NCBI RefSeq assembly: GCF_021556435.1
Contig: NZ_JAKGCU010000007.1
Coordinates: forward strand, 120,647-184,646
Length of the DNA: 64,000 nt
From: Gordonia tangerina
GTDB lineage: Bacteria > Actinomycetota > Actinomycetes > Mycobacteriales > Mycobacteriaceae
Reading direction: 5' to 3'
Positions 18,544 through 27,543 of the stretch are shown here, in pieces; the stretch's first letter is position 1, and each line of letters begins with the position of its first letter. A model generated the notes under the pieces. That model ran no database searches, was not told where the DNA came from, and worked only from the letters and a program-made list of their open reading frames with translations. A program made the position numbers and the translations under genes.

Positions 18544-19098
18544 GTGACGACGAGGCCCGACGACGAGGAAGTGACTCGGCTCGCGATCGCGGCAGCCCGC
18601 GGCGATCGACCCGCACTGGAGGCCTTCGTCAAGGCTACGCGCGACGACGTGTGGCGCTTCGTGGGGTATCTGGCCGACCGTCGCCTGGCCGACGACCTCA
18701 CCCAGGACACCTTCCTGCGCGCGATCGGGTCGTTGCCCCGGTTCCGCGCCGGGTCGTCGGGCCGGACGTGGCTTTTGGCCATCGCGCGACGGACGGTGGC
18801 CGACCACTTCCGTCGGTGCGCGGCCCGCCCCCGGTTGGAGCTGTCGGAACCGGATGCGATGGCAGAGACCGGCGCGCACGGTGCACGCCACGACGACCGC
18901 GTCGAACTGGAGATGCTGATCGAATCGCTCGACCCGCGGCGCCGGGAGGCGTTCGTGCTCACGCAGATCCTGGGCATCGGATACGCCGACACGGCGACCA
19001 TCTGCGGTTGCCCGATCGGCACCATCCGCTCCCGGGTGGCGCGAGCGCGCGACGACCTGATCAGCGCCTACGAGGCGGGGGAGCGGCGGATCGGTTGA
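18544..19098 (+). CDS. sigC: ECF RNA polymerase sigma factor SigC
   Basis: A 184-residue sigma factor with only regions 2 and 4. Region 2 shows DDLTQDTFLRAIG and TWLLAIARRTVADH, and region 4 shows LTQILGIGYADTATICGCPIG with GTIRSRVARARDDL. The sequence is very close to M. tuberculosis SigC, including DVWRFV and the CGCP in region 4. SigC controls copper acquisition genes there. Start at GTG 18544, since no upstream ATG fits. Its own promoter does not show the GGGAAC/CGACTA motif, so autoregulation is not evident. Confidence 0.88.
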   Translation: MTTRPDDEEVTRLAIAAARGDRPALEAFVKATRDDVWRFVGYLADRRLADDLTQDTFLRAIGSLPRFRAGSSGRTWLLAIARRTVADHFRRCAARPRLELSEPDAMAETGAHGARHDDRVELEMLIESLDPRRREAFVLTQILGIGYADTATICGCPIGTIRSRVARARDDLISAYEAGERRIG

Positions 19099-19199
19099 TC
19101 GATCGGGGTGCGGGCGACCGGTCTGTAATACGTTGTCTCGTCTGGCGGCTCGACGACTACTCGACCGGCGGTGTGGGGTGCGGTGGTGGCAGTAATGGT

Positions 19200-19237
19200 C
19201 CGGCCCGGACGCGCACGGGTCATCGCGTCCGGGCCGG
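19200..19237. terminator. bidirectional hairpin between sigC and the alcohol dehydrogenase
   Basis: Perfect 14-bp inverted repeat (CCGGCCCGGACGCG, 19200-19213, and its complement 19224-19237) around a 10-base loop. It lies between convergent genes. There is no T-run, as is usual in high-GC actinobacteria. Confidence 0.75.
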
Positions 19238-19252
19238 GGTCGGTGCGGCGGG

Positions 19253-20365
19253 TCAGCTGTCGTGGATGATCACGCCGCGAATGTTCTTGCCGTCGCGCAG
19301 ATCCTGATAACCCTCGTTGACCTGGTCGAGGGTGTAGGTGGTGGTGACCAGTTCGTCGAGCTTGAGCTGGCCGGCGTCGTAGAGACGCAGTAACCGAACG
19401 ATGTCGTACTGCGGGTTGGCCGACCCGAACAGACTGCCCTTGATGGACTTCTCGTTCAGCGTCAGGTCGATGCCCGGCCAGTGCACGGTGAACTTCTCCG
19501 GGCTCGACAAGCCGGTGAGGATCACCGAACCACCCTTGCCGACGCCGCCGATGGCCGCCGACACCACGTCTTCGTCGACGGTGCCGACGGTGACGATGGC
19601 GCAGTCGGCGCCCTGACCCCAGCTGATCTCGGTGATGGTCTCCTGCGCCTCGGCGGCACTGGCGAACGCGTGGGTGGCGCCGAACTTGATCGCCGTGTCG
19701 CGTTTGAAGGCGATCGGGTCGACCACGATCACCGCCTTCGCCCCGGCGTGCACAGCGCCCTGCACCGAGTTGATGCCGATACCGCCGATGCCGTAGATCA
19801 CCACGATGTCGCCGGCGCGGACATTGCCGGTGTAGACGGCCGAACCCCAGCCGGTCGGCACACCGCAACCCACCAGCACTGCCTTGTCCAGCGGCAGCCA
19901 GTCGTCGACCTTGACCACCGAGTGCTGGCTGATGGTGGCCCGCTCGGAGAAGGTGCCCAACATGCACATCGCACCGAAGTCGGTGTCACCGTCATGGAAG
20001 CGGAACGACCCGTCGGGCATCGAGCCCTCGAGGATCGTGGCCCCCATGTCACACAACGACTGTCGACCGGTGGAACAGTATCGGCAGGTGCCGCAGTTCG
20101 GGATGAAGCTGCACACCACGTGGTCGCCCGGTTTGACCTTGGTGACGCCGGGACCGATCTCCTCGATGATCCCGGCACCCTCGTGGCCGCCGACGATGGG
20201 GAAGCGCGGCGGCAGGTCGCCGTCGGTCAGGTGCAGATCGGAATGGCACAGGCCGGCGGCGGTGTACTTGATCAGCACCTCGCCGTCGCGGGGCGGATCG
20301 AGGGTGAGTTCGGTGAGCTCGAAGGGCTTTCCGACGCCGGTGAGGATGGCGGCTTTGGTTTTCAT
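19253..20365 (-). CDS. NDMA-dependent (mycofactocin-type) zinc alcohol dehydrogenase
   Basis: A 370-residue medium-chain dehydrogenase. Catalytic zinc ligands are Cys40 and His61 (GLCHSDLH, GGHEGAG), and structural zinc ligands are Cys91, 94, 97 and 105 (CGTCRYC...C). The Rossmann motif is GIGGIG. Sequence and length fit the NDMA-dependent group (TIGR03989-type), whose tightly bound NADH is recycled by mycofactocin. The mycofactocin genes at 49-59 kb support this. The ATG at 20365 follows AAAGGAG. It is co-directional with the aldehyde dehydrogenase upstream, together oxidising an alcohol to an acid. Confidence 0.85.
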   Translation of the reverse strand: MKTKAAILTGVGKPFELTELTLDPPRDGEVLIKYTAAGLCHSDLHLTDGDLPPRFPIVGGHEGAGIIEEIGPGVTKVKPGDHVVCSFIPNCGTCRYCSTGRQSLCDMGATILEGSMPDGSFRFHDGDTDFGAMCMLGTFSERATISQHSVVKVDDWLPLDKAVLVGCGVPTGWGSAVYTGNVRAGDIVVIYGIGGIGINSVQGAVHAGAKAVIVVDPIAFKRDTAIKFGATHAFASAAEAQETITEISWGQGADCAIVTVGTVDEDVVSAAIGGVGKGGSVILTGLSSPEKFTVHWPGIDLTLNEKSIKGSLFGSANPQYDIVRLLRLYDAGQLKLDELVTTTYTLDQVNEGYQDLRDGKNIRGVIIHDS

Positions 20366-20403
20366 GATCGTTCGCTCCTTTGCGAAAGGGTGAGGGAAGG
20401 TGA

Positions 20404-21900
20404 TCAGAGTGCGACGTTGACCGCTTTGGTCTGCGTGTAGAGGTCGATCGCGGACGAACCGAGTTCGCGACCCCACCCACTTTGTTTGTAGCCCCCGAAC
20501 GGCATTGCGGTGTCGAATCCGTTGTATTGGTTGACCCACACCGAACCGGCCTTGATCGCGCGTGCGGTCTTGTGTGCCTTGGACAGATCTGTGGTCCAGA
20601 TACCGGCGGCCAGACCGTAGATCGAGTCGTTGGCGGCCGCGGCCACACCGGTGTCGGCGTCGAAGGGCAAAGCCGCCACGACCGGGCCGAAGATCTCCTC
20701 GGACACGATCGAGAAGTGCGGCTCGACGTCGACGAATACGGTCGGTTCGATGAAGAATCCCTCATCGCCCCAACGCTTTCCACCGGTCAATGCGCGCGCG
20801 CCGTCGGCGAGGCCGGCGGACAGATAGCCCGAGACCCGGTCGAACTGTTCCTGGCTGACCAACGGGCCGAGTTCGGTGGCGGGATCCAGGCCCGGTCCGA
20901 TCTTTGCCTGCGACGCCGCTTCGGCGACCGCGGCGGTGAAGTCGTCGAAGATGGGGCGTTCGACGAACAGCCGGGTGCCGGCCACACAGCACTGGCCGTG
21001 GTTGAACATCCATGCCGCCACCGATCCGGCGACCGCCTTGTCGAAATCGGCGTCGGCGAACACGATGTTCGGGCTCTTGCCGCCGAGCTCCAGCGACACC
21101 TTCTTCAGATTGCCCTTGGCCGCCTCGACGATCTTCTTGCCGACCTCGGTGGAACCGGTGAACGCGATCTTGTCGACGTCGTCGTGGGCGGCCAGGGCCG
21201 CACCGGCATCACCGAAGCCGGTGACGATGTTGACCACACCGGGCGGGAACCCGGCTTCCTGGAAGATCTCGCCGAGCAGCAATGCCGTCAGCGGAGTCTG
21301 TTCAGCCGGCTTGAGGATCACCGTGTTGCCCGCGGCGAGGGCGGGGGCGAGCTTGAACGCGGCCATCAGCAGCGGGAAGTTCCACGGCACGATGAGCCCG
21401 CACACGCCGACCGGCTCGCGCAGGGTGTAGGCGTGGAACTCGCCGCCGGGCACGAACGGCATCGAGACGTCGACGGTGGAGCCGGTGATCTTGGTGGCCA
21501 ATCCGGCGTTGTACCGGAAGATGTCGGCCGACCAGTTCATGTCCACCGCGGTCGCGATGGTGGCGGCCTTGCCGTTGTCGAGTGCCTCGAGTTGTCCGAA
21601 CTCGGCGGCGCGCTCGGTCAGCAGGTCGCCTACCCGCCACAGCAGCCGCTCGCGCTCGTTGGGCTTCATCCGCGACCACGGGCCGTCGTCGAAGGCCTGT
21701 CGCGCGGCCCGCACCGCGCGGTCGATGTCGACGGCCTCGCCGTGGGCGACCGAGGTGATCGGGCGTGCGGTGGCCGGGTCGATCGTCTCGAAGGTGCGGC
21801 CCGAAGCGGCCGACACCCACTCACCGCCGATCAACATCGGACGGTCGGTGGTGATGAAGTCGCGGACCCGCGCGTGCAGGTCGGTGGCGACGGCGGTCAT
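20404..21900 (-). CDS. NAD(P)-dependent aldehyde dehydrogenase
   Basis: A 498-residue ALDH. The catalytic Cys is probably Cys305 in NHGQCCVAGTR and the general base Glu271 in SLELGGKSPN; the coenzyme site is FTGSTEVG. AGGAGG precedes the ATG at 21900. It would oxidise the aldehyde produced by the alcohol dehydrogenase 38 bp downstream. The divergent AcoR-like gene at 22073-23716 is its likely regulator. Confidence 0.92.
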   Translation of the reverse strand: MTAVATDLHARVRDFITTDRPMLIGGEWVSAASGRTFETIDPATARPITSVAHGEAVDIDRAVRAARQAFDDGPWSRMKPNERERLLWRVGDLLTERAAEFGQLEALDNGKAATIATAVDMNWSADIFRYNAGLATKITGSTVDVSMPFVPGGEFHAYTLREPVGVCGLIVPWNFPLLMAAFKLAPALAAGNTVILKPAEQTPLTALLLGEIFQEAGFPPGVVNIVTGFGDAGAALAAHDDVDKIAFTGSTEVGKKIVEAAKGNLKKVSLELGGKSPNIVFADADFDKAVAGSVAAWMFNHGQCCVAGTRLFVERPIFDDFTAAVAEAASQAKIGPGLDPATELGPLVSQEQFDRVSGYLSAGLADGARALTGGKRWGDEGFFIEPTVFVDVEPHFSIVSEEIFGPVVAALPFDADTGVAAAANDSIYGLAAGIWTTDLSKAHKTARAIKAGSVWVNQYNGFDTAMPFGGYKQSGWGRELGSSAIDLYTQTKAVNVAL

Positions 21901-21990
21901 GAAAACCTCCTGGTCAGGTGGCTAGATCTCAAGTGATCTGGGTCATAGTTGTGACCTGCTTCATTTCTGCCACCATCGGCCGGGAGTGCG

Positions 21991-22009
21991 CTGTCCAGAA
22001 ACTGAACAG
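21991..22009. promoter_or_regulatory. candidate operator for the aldehyde/alcohol dehydrogenase operon
   Basis: Imperfect palindrome CTGTCCA-GAAAC-TGAACAG in the 172-bp intergenic region between the AcoR-like regulator and the aldehyde dehydrogenase gene. Further TGAACA half-sites follow (to about 22020). It is a plausible site for the Fis-type HTH of the regulator. Confidence 0.4.
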
Positions 22010-22072
22010 TACGTTGAACACCGCGCCTAATCCGGTCCCGGCGGCCGCACGGCCAGAGAATTTCCGGGTGAC

Positions 22073-23716
22073 TCAGATCCCGAGCGCACGCATCCGGGCG
22101 TACAACGTGGTGCGGCTGATCCCGAGTTCGCGTGCGGCATGCACCTTGTTGCCGCCGGCGTGGTCGAGCGCGTCGACGATCGCGACCCGCTCGGCCTGCT
22201 CGCGCCCGGACAGATGCGCGGCCCGACTGGTGGTGCGGTAGGTGGGCGGGAGGTCGGCGGGCTCGACGATGCGCGCCGCCCGGGCCGCACACGACTGCGC
22301 GGCCTGACGCAGCACCGCATCCAACTCGGCAATGTTGCCGGGCCAGTCCTGACACAGCAGGGCGTCGGTTGCGTTGCCGGACAGTCGCATCCCCGGGGCC
22401 AGGCGCTGCAGGACCGCGCTGGCGGTGGCGGCCAGATCAGAACTGCGCTGCCGGAGCGGAGACAGATCGACGCGGCGCCCGCATCTGCCGATCAATGCGG
22501 CCACGCCGGCGGTGACGTGCTCGCGCGGGGCGCTCACCACGATGAGCGGGCACCCCGACCACGACGCCGCCGCCTTGGTGAGCAGCGTGATCGAACGATC
22601 GTCGAGCAGGTCCACGCCGTCGACGATGAGCGGTACCCGTCCGGATCGGGCCCGCGCGATCGAATCGACGATGTCGGGGTCGCGGCCGCAGATCAGATCC
22701 TCGGCGACGTCGACCGTCAGGGTCGGTCCGGACCCGTGGTCGGCGGCGAGCGCGCGCGCCTCGGTGGTGCGGCCGGTGCCGGGCTCACCGGTGACCGCGA
22801 TGGTGGTCGCGGCCGCCGGTGCGGTGCGGGTCGCCGCAGCGGGTCTCGGCGAGGTGTGCGCGGCCGGGCGGAACCGGAACAATGCCGCGCCGCCGACCCC
22901 GGCGACCGGTTCCACTCCGACCTCGACCTCGGCGCCGGACACCAGCGTCAGCGGCACCACCATCGCGCGCAGCGTCGGCTCGGTGGCGAGTACCCGCAGG
23001 GCCCCGATGTCGGCGGGTGAGAGCAGCTCGGCGGCCGGCGCGTTGGTCAGTTGCAGGTCGTCGCCGATCGCGGCGACCGCGATGTCGCGTCGGGGCGCGG
23101 CGCGCTGGAACGCATCGAGAACCCGACGCTGGTGGGCGCGCGAACGGTCCAGCAGGCGGTCGGCGATGTCGGCGACGATGCCGTTGATGAAAGGCACGGC
23201 CAGAGGGTTGATGTGCTCGGCCGTCTCCGACATGCAGATGATGCCGGCCAGTCGTCGGGTGGCCGGATGGACGATCGGCTGACCGAAGCAACTGATCGAC
23301 TTGAACCGTTCGAGATAGTGCTCACTGCTGTTGACCGCGATCCCACCGCGGATCTCGGCGGGAGTGCCCAGCGCGGTGGTGCCGACGATCTCCTCCCCGA
23401 ACGGCATCCCGGGTGCGGCGCCGAGGTCGTCGAGCGTGCGTTCGATGGCACTGCCGAACGCGACTCGCGAGACCATGCGGCACTCGTGATCGACCAACAG
23501 CAGCGACATGTTGGTGTCGGCCAGACGCGCGGCCGCGTCGTCGAGGACCGGCCGTGCCGCGTCCAGCAGCGGATCGGCGCTCGCGGTGTCCACCAGCACG
23601 GTTGGCGTCGGGTCGTCAGGGCGCACACCCGACAACGCGGAGCGCCGCCACGAGTGGTCGATGACAGCTCGTACCGGGGTTCCGTCGGGGCGCTTCTGCA
23701 GTGTGTCGATAGTCAC
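22073..23716 (-). CDS. AcoR/MimR-like regulator (GAF, degenerate AAA+, Fis-type HTH)
   Basis: A 547-residue protein. An N-terminal sensor region of GAF type (about 60-210) is followed by an ATPase-like part with Walker A GEPGTGRT and Walker B LIVDGVDLLDD. A C-terminal Fis-type helix-turn-helix (NKVHAARELGISRTTLYARMR) ends the protein. The GAFTGA loop that contacts sigma-54 is absent, as expected in actinobacteria. Such regulators activate alcohol, acetoin or propane oxidation genes in this group. The GTG at 23716 is chosen; a longer frame would overlap the ammonium transporter's upstream region. It probably controls the neighbouring alcohol/aldehyde dehydrogenases. Confidence 0.8.
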   Translation of the reverse strand: MTIDTLQKRPDGTPVRAVIDHSWRRSALSGVRPDDPTPTVLVDTASADPLLDAARPVLDDAAARLADTNMSLLLVDHECRMVSRVAFGSAIERTLDDLGAAPGMPFGEEIVGTTALGTPAEIRGGIAVNSSEHYLERFKSISCFGQPIVHPATRRLAGIICMSETAEHINPLAVPFINGIVADIADRLLDRSRAHQRRVLDAFQRAAPRRDIAVAAIGDDLQLTNAPAAELLSPADIGALRVLATEPTLRAMVVPLTLVSGAEVEVGVEPVAGVGGAALFRFRPAAHTSPRPAAATRTAPAAATTIAVTGEPGTGRTTEARALAADHGSGPTLTVDVAEDLICGRDPDIVDSIARARSGRVPLIVDGVDLLDDRSITLLTKAAASWSGCPLIVVSAPREHVTAGVAALIGRCGRRVDLSPLRQRSSDLAATASAVLQRLAPGMRLSGNATDALLCQDWPGNIAELDAVLRQAAQSCAARAARIVEPADLPPTYRTTSRAAHLSGREQAERVAIVDALDHAGGNKVHAARELGISRTTLYARMRALGI

Positions 23717-23849
23717 AAAATGGCACAGATGGCGCGCGGAGGAAAGCCGCCGCCGTTGTCGGCCGGTCCTCGGTTGACCCCGAGGCGTGGTGATCGGACG
23801 AATCGGGCACAGCGCGAACGTGCTGGTCAGGACCCGCATCCCGAACCGT

Positions 23850-25196
23850 ATGGTGTTCGCCGTGAACACGTTCCCCGCCACCGGCATGCCCGACGCGGCC
23901 GACACCGCCTGGCTGTTGGCGGCCTTTGCGCTCGTTTTGTTGATGACTCCGGCCCTCGGTCTGTTCTACGGCGGCATGGTGCGTTCCAAGAGCGTGCTCA
24001 ACATGATGATGATGTGCTTCTCGGCGGTGCCCATCGTGTGGATCGTGTGGGTGGCGGTGGGCTACTCGATGGCCTTCGGGCCGGACCACGGTGGCGTGAT
24101 CGGCAACCCGATCACCTTCGCCGGCCTACGAGACCTCTTCGGCCATTTCGGTTCCGGTGGCGCCGACAGCGCTGGTATGCCGCTGGTGGGGACTATCCCG
24201 GCCGTACTGTTCGTGGCCTTCCAGGCCGGCTTCGCGATGGTCACCGTCGCGCTCGTCGCCGGCGCGGTCGCCGATCGGATGAAGTTCACGTCCTGGCTGA
24301 TCTTCGCCGGATTGTGGTGCCTGCTCGTCTATGTCCCGGTCGCGCACTGGGTGTTCAGCGCCCCGGGCCTGACCGCCGAGCGCGGCGGCTGGATCGCCAC
24401 CCATCTGCATGCGATCGACTTCGCCGGCGGAACCGTCGTCGAGATCAACTCGGGCGCATCGGCGCTGGTGATCGCACTGCTGCTGGGGCGGCGTGCGGGC
24501 TGGCCACGGGATCCGATGCGCCCGCACAATCTGCCGTTCGTCATGCTCGGCGCCGGACTGCTCTGGTTCGGGTGGTTTGGCTTCAACGCGGGATCGACGC
24601 TGGCGGCCAACGGCTCGGCCGCGCTGATCACCGCCAACACCCTCGGGGCCGGCGCGACGTCGATGGTGGCGTGGCTGATCGTCGAACGGGTCCGCCACGG
24701 TCGGCCCACGTCGTTCGGCGCCGCCTCCGGCGTCGTCGCCGGACTGGTGGCCATCACGCCGTCGTGTTCGTCGGTCACCCCGATCGGTGCGCTCGCGGTG
24801 GGCGCGGTGGCCGGGGCGGTCGCCTCCTACGCGATCGAGCTGAAATTCCGCTGGGGCTACGACGACTCGCTCGACGTGGTCGGTGTGCACTTCGTCAGCG
24901 GCGTGGTCGGGATGCTGATGGTGGGGCTGGTCGCCAGTTCGTCGACACCGGCCGGCGTCGACGGACTCCTCTACGGTGGCGGCCTCGATCAGCTCTGGCG
25001 TCAGGCCGTCGCCGTCGTGGTGGTGTTGGCGTATGCGTTGGCAGTGACCGCGGTGATCGGGCTGGCACTGAAATACACGCTCGGCCTGCGCGCGGACCCG
25101 CAACATGAACTCGACGGCATCGACGACGCCCAGCATGCCGAATCGGCCTACGACTTCCACACACCGCGTGGCGGACGCGTCGACGTCGGCACGTGA
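23850..25196 (+). CDS. amt: ammonium transporter (Amt family)
   Basis: A 448-residue membrane protein with about eleven helices. Amt motifs are clear: LGLFYGGMVRSKSVLNMMM near the N-terminus, a conserved Asp-bearing segment AIDFAGGTVVEINSGASAL, and a VHFVSGVVGM segment in the C half. It conducts NH3/NH4+ across the membrane. No glnK/glnB gene is beside it, unlike the main amtB operon of many actinobacteria. The start codon is uncertain (ATG 23850 or the GTG codons shortly after), because no ribosome-binding site stands out. Confidence 0.9.
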   Translation: MVFAVNTFPATGMPDAADTAWLLAAFALVLLMTPALGLFYGGMVRSKSVLNMMMMCFSAVPIVWIVWVAVGYSMAFGPDHGGVIGNPITFAGLRDLFGHFGSGGADSAGMPLVGTIPAVLFVAFQAGFAMVTVALVAGAVADRMKFTSWLIFAGLWCLLVYVPVAHWVFSAPGLTAERGGWIATHLHAIDFAGGTVVEINSGASALVIALLLGRRAGWPRDPMRPHNLPFVMLGAGLLWFGWFGFNAGSTLAANGSAALITANTLGAGATSMVAWLIVERVRHGRPTSFGAASGVVAGLVAITPSCSSVTPIGALAVGAVAGAVASYAIELKFRWGYDDSLDVVGVHFVSGVVGMLMVGLVASSSTPAGVDGLLYGGGLDQLWRQAVAVVVVLAYALAVTAVIGLALKYTLGLRADPQHELDGIDDAQHAESAYDFHTPRGGRVDVGT

Positions 25197-25229
25197 GGTG
25201 GTGAAACCGGCCCCGCTACCGTGGAGCCC

Positions 25230-26135
25230 ATGCGTGTCGCGACCTGGAATGTGAACTCGGTCAAGCAGCGGATTCCGCGGTTGTTGCCGTGGCTCGATCA
25301 GCGCGCACCCGACGTCGTCTGCCTGCAGGAGACCAAGCTCTCCGACGACGCCTTCCACGAGACTCTCGGCGCGGACCTGGCCGAGCGCGGCTACGAGATC
25401 GCCCATGTAGGACAAGGACAATGGAACGGGGTGGCGCTGCTGTCGAAGGTCGGTCTCGAGGACGTCCGCGGCGGATTCGAGAACGTGCCCGGCTATCCCG
25501 AGCCGGATTCACCCACCGAGGCCCGCGCGGTGTCGGCGGTGTGCGGGGGAGTGCGCATCTACTCGTTGTACGTGCCCAACGGGCGTACCCCGGATTCCGA
25601 CCACTACCACTACAAACTGGACTGGCTGGCGCGGTTGCGCGATGCGGTGGCAGCCGGTGACGGCGACGACGCCGCGGCGAACACGATGTTGTGCGGCGAC
25701 ATGAACATCGCGCCCGCCGACGCCGACCTCTTCGACCCGGCCGCCTACGTCGGGCACACCCACGTCACCGACCCCGAACGGGACGCCCTGTCGGCGTTGA
25801 CCGCGTTGGGGCTGCACGACGTGGTTCGTGACCGCTGGCCCGACGACCGCGTCTTCAGCTACTGGGACTACCGGGCCGGGATGTTCCACAAGGACCTCGG
25901 TATGCGCATCGACCTCATCCTGGCGGGTGCGCCGATCGCGCGGCGGGTGGCGGCGGCCTGGATCGACCGACAGGCCCGAAAGGGCTCCAAACCGAGCGAT
26001 CACGCGCCGGTGATGGTTGATCTCGACACCGCCCCGGACGGTGACATCGGGCCGGTGGTGCCGCCACCGTCGAATCCGGCGAAGCGCGGCGGTGGGGCGG
26101 TGCGGCTCCCGCAGTCCGTCGAGCCGGGCGAATAG
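25230..26135 (+). CDS. xthA: exodeoxyribonuclease III
   Basis: A 301-residue Mg-dependent exonuclease/AP endonuclease of the EEP fold. The active-site elements are visible: WNVNSVKQR at the start, CLQETKLSDD with the metal-binding Glu, GDMNIAP with Asp/Asn, and the C-terminal SDHAPVMVDL with the catalytic Asp-His. It cuts 5' to abasic sites in base excision repair. Start at ATG 25230. The last 30 residues are a Pro/Gly-rich tail not needed for the fold. Confidence 0.9.
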   Translation: MRVATWNVNSVKQRIPRLLPWLDQRAPDVVCLQETKLSDDAFHETLGADLAERGYEIAHVGQGQWNGVALLSKVGLEDVRGGFENVPGYPEPDSPTEARAVSAVCGGVRIYSLYVPNGRTPDSDHYHYKLDWLARLRDAVAAGDGDDAAANTMLCGDMNIAPADADLFDPAAYVGHTHVTDPERDALSALTALGLHDVVRDRWPDDRVFSYWDYRAGMFHKDLGMRIDLILAGAPIARRVAAAWIDRQARKGSKPSDHAPVMVDLDTAPDGDIGPVVPPPSNPAKRGGGAVRLPQSVEPGE

Positions 26136-26144
26136 CCCTATGAA

Positions 26145-26173
26145 CTGCGAGTTCTTCCTTCTGGAAGTCGCAG
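26145..26173 (+). terminator. imperfect hairpin after exonuclease III
   Basis: CTGCGA (26145-26150) pairs with TCGCAG (26168-26173), and CTTCC pairs with GGAAG inside, with a three-base bulge and a four-base loop. It lies 9 bases past the xthA stop. Confidence 0.5.
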
Positions 26174-26287
26174 ATTCTCTGCCTGTTTTCGGGGGAGATG
26201 GCGATACCCGGGGCAGGAACCGAGCACGGCCCGATCACCGCCCGTTCACTTCCCGGCGATGATCTGTTCGACGGCTTGCACAGTTTT

Positions 26288-26316
26288 TTGACCTGTGCAA
26301 ACTGCATCGGTAGAGT
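26288..26316 (+). promoter_or_regulatory. promoter of the str operon with overlapping inverted repeat
   Basis: TTGACC (26288-26293), 17-bp spacer, TAGAGT (26311-26316): a good SigA-type promoter. A perfect 8-bp inverted repeat, TTGCACAG (26276-26283) and CTGTGCAA (26293-26300), covers the -35 box and looks like an operator. The leader to rpsL is then nearly 290 nt. It contains a near-perfect 18-bp palindrome at 26447-26464 and no coding signal, so 26136-26607 is regulatory. Confidence 0.62.
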
Positions 26317-26607
26317 GGATCGCCGGTGCCCGGCTCATGCTGGGCCAGTCCGCATGCCCGGGGACACCCGGGGCAGGTGGACTGACAGGCGAAACCGTCG
26401 TCGAGCGTATGACACGCCCGACCCCGGGGTAGCAAAATTGTACTGACCAGCGCGTACGTGCTGGTGGGGCGAGTTGTGGAAGCATCGCAATCGGAAACGG
26501 TTGTCGACGCTTGCCCGGAGCACCAACCGCAGCGAGACAACTACACAGGATGTCGGACATCGAACCCGGTGACCGGCGATCACTGCCGACAAAGGAAAGA
26601 ACACCTA

Positions 26608-26979
26608 GTGCCAACCATCAATCAGCTGGTCCGCAAGGGCCGTCACGACAAGGCTGCCAAGACCAAGACCGCGGCCCTCAAGGGGAGCCCGCAGCGTCGT
26701 GGCGTGTGCACCCGCGTCTACACCACCACCCCGAAGAAGCCGAACTCCGCGCTGCGCAAGGTCGCCCGTGTGCGCCTGACCAGCTCCGTCGAGGTCACCG
26801 CTTACATCCCGGGTGAGGGCCACAACCTGCAGGAGCACTCGATGGTGCTCGTCCGCGGCGGTCGTGTGAAGGACCTGCCCGGTGTGCGCTACAAGGTCAT
26901 CCGCGGCTCGCTCGACACCCAGGGTGTCAAGGACCGCAAGCAGGCCCGCAGCCGCTACGGCGCGAAGAAGGGGAACTGA
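26608..26979 (+). CDS. rpsL: 30S ribosomal protein S12
   Basis: A 123-residue ribosomal protein of the decoding centre. [22 protein letters not shown] and [12 protein letters not shown] are the family signatures. The lysines at the two positions where substitutions commonly give streptomycin resistance (in KKPNS and VKDLPG) are both wild type. GTG start at 26608 behind AAAGGAAAG. First gene of the str operon. Confidence 0.97.
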   Translation: MPTINQLVRKGRHDKAAKTKTAALKGSPQRRGVCTRVYTTTPKKPNSALRKVARVRLTSSVEVTAYIPGEGHNLQEHSMVLVRGGRVKDLPGVRYKVIRGSLDTQGVKDRKQARSRYGAKKGN

Positions 26980-26985
26980 TAAGTC

Positions 26986-27456
26986 ATGCCACGTAAAGGA
27001 CCCGCACCCAAGCGCCCGCTGATCAGTGACCCCGTCTATGGCTCGCCGTTGGTCACCCAGCTCGTCAACAAGATCCTGCTCGACGGCAAGAAGTCGACCG
27101 CCGAGCGCATCGTCTACCAGGCTCTCGAGCAGGCCCGCGAGAAGACCGGCACCGATCCGGTCATCACGCTCAAGCGTGCCCTCGACAACGTCAAGCCGAC
27201 CCTCGAGGTGAAGAGCCGCCGCGTCGGTGGTGCCACCTACCAGGTGCCGGTCGAGGTGAAGCCGAATCGCGCCAACACCCTCGCCTTGCGCTGGTTGGTG
27301 ACCTTCAGCCGTCAGCGTCGTGAGAAGACGATGGTCGAGCGTCTGGCCAACGAGCTGCTCGACGCCTCCAACGGTCTCGGCGCTTCGGTCAAGCGTCGTG
27401 AGGACACCCACAAGATGGCCGAGGCCAACCGGGCGTTCGCGCACTACCGCTGGTGA
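26986..27456 (+). CDS. rpsG: 30S ribosomal protein S7
   Basis: A 156-residue primary 16S rRNA-binding protein of the small-subunit head. [10 protein letters not shown] at the start and [13 protein letters not shown] in the middle are typical. It begins six bases after rpsL, as usual for the str operon. In other bacteria S7 regulates translation of this operon; no such structure was identified here. Confidence 0.97.
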   Translation: MPRKGPAPKRPLISDPVYGSPLVTQLVNKILLDGKKSTAERIVYQALEQAREKTGTDPVITLKRALDNVKPTLEVKSRRVGGATYQVPVEVKPNRANTLALRWLVTFSRQRREKTMVERLANELLDASNGLGASVKRREDTHKMAEANRAFAHYRW

Positions 27457-27543
27457 CAACCTGCTCCGCCCGGCCGCGATCATGATCGCGTCGGACGGAG
27501 CGACAACCCTGAAGATCAACCACAATTCCCGAAGGGAAACCAC

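Noticed and set aside
19154..19162. Third copy of the CGACTACTC ECF -10 motif
   Set aside because: No GGGAAC lies 17 bases upstream; this copy belongs to the dispersed CTACTCGACC repeat.
20482..21936. Plus-strand 484-codon frame opposite the aldehyde dehydrogenase
   Set aside because: The minus strand encodes a complete ALDH with catalytic Cys and Glu; the plus frame has no recognisable domain.
22073..23716. Sigma-54-dependent activator with a -24/-12 promoter target
   Set aside because: The GAFTGA loop is missing and no GG-N10-GC promoter is seen in the intergenic region; actinobacteria lack sigma-54.
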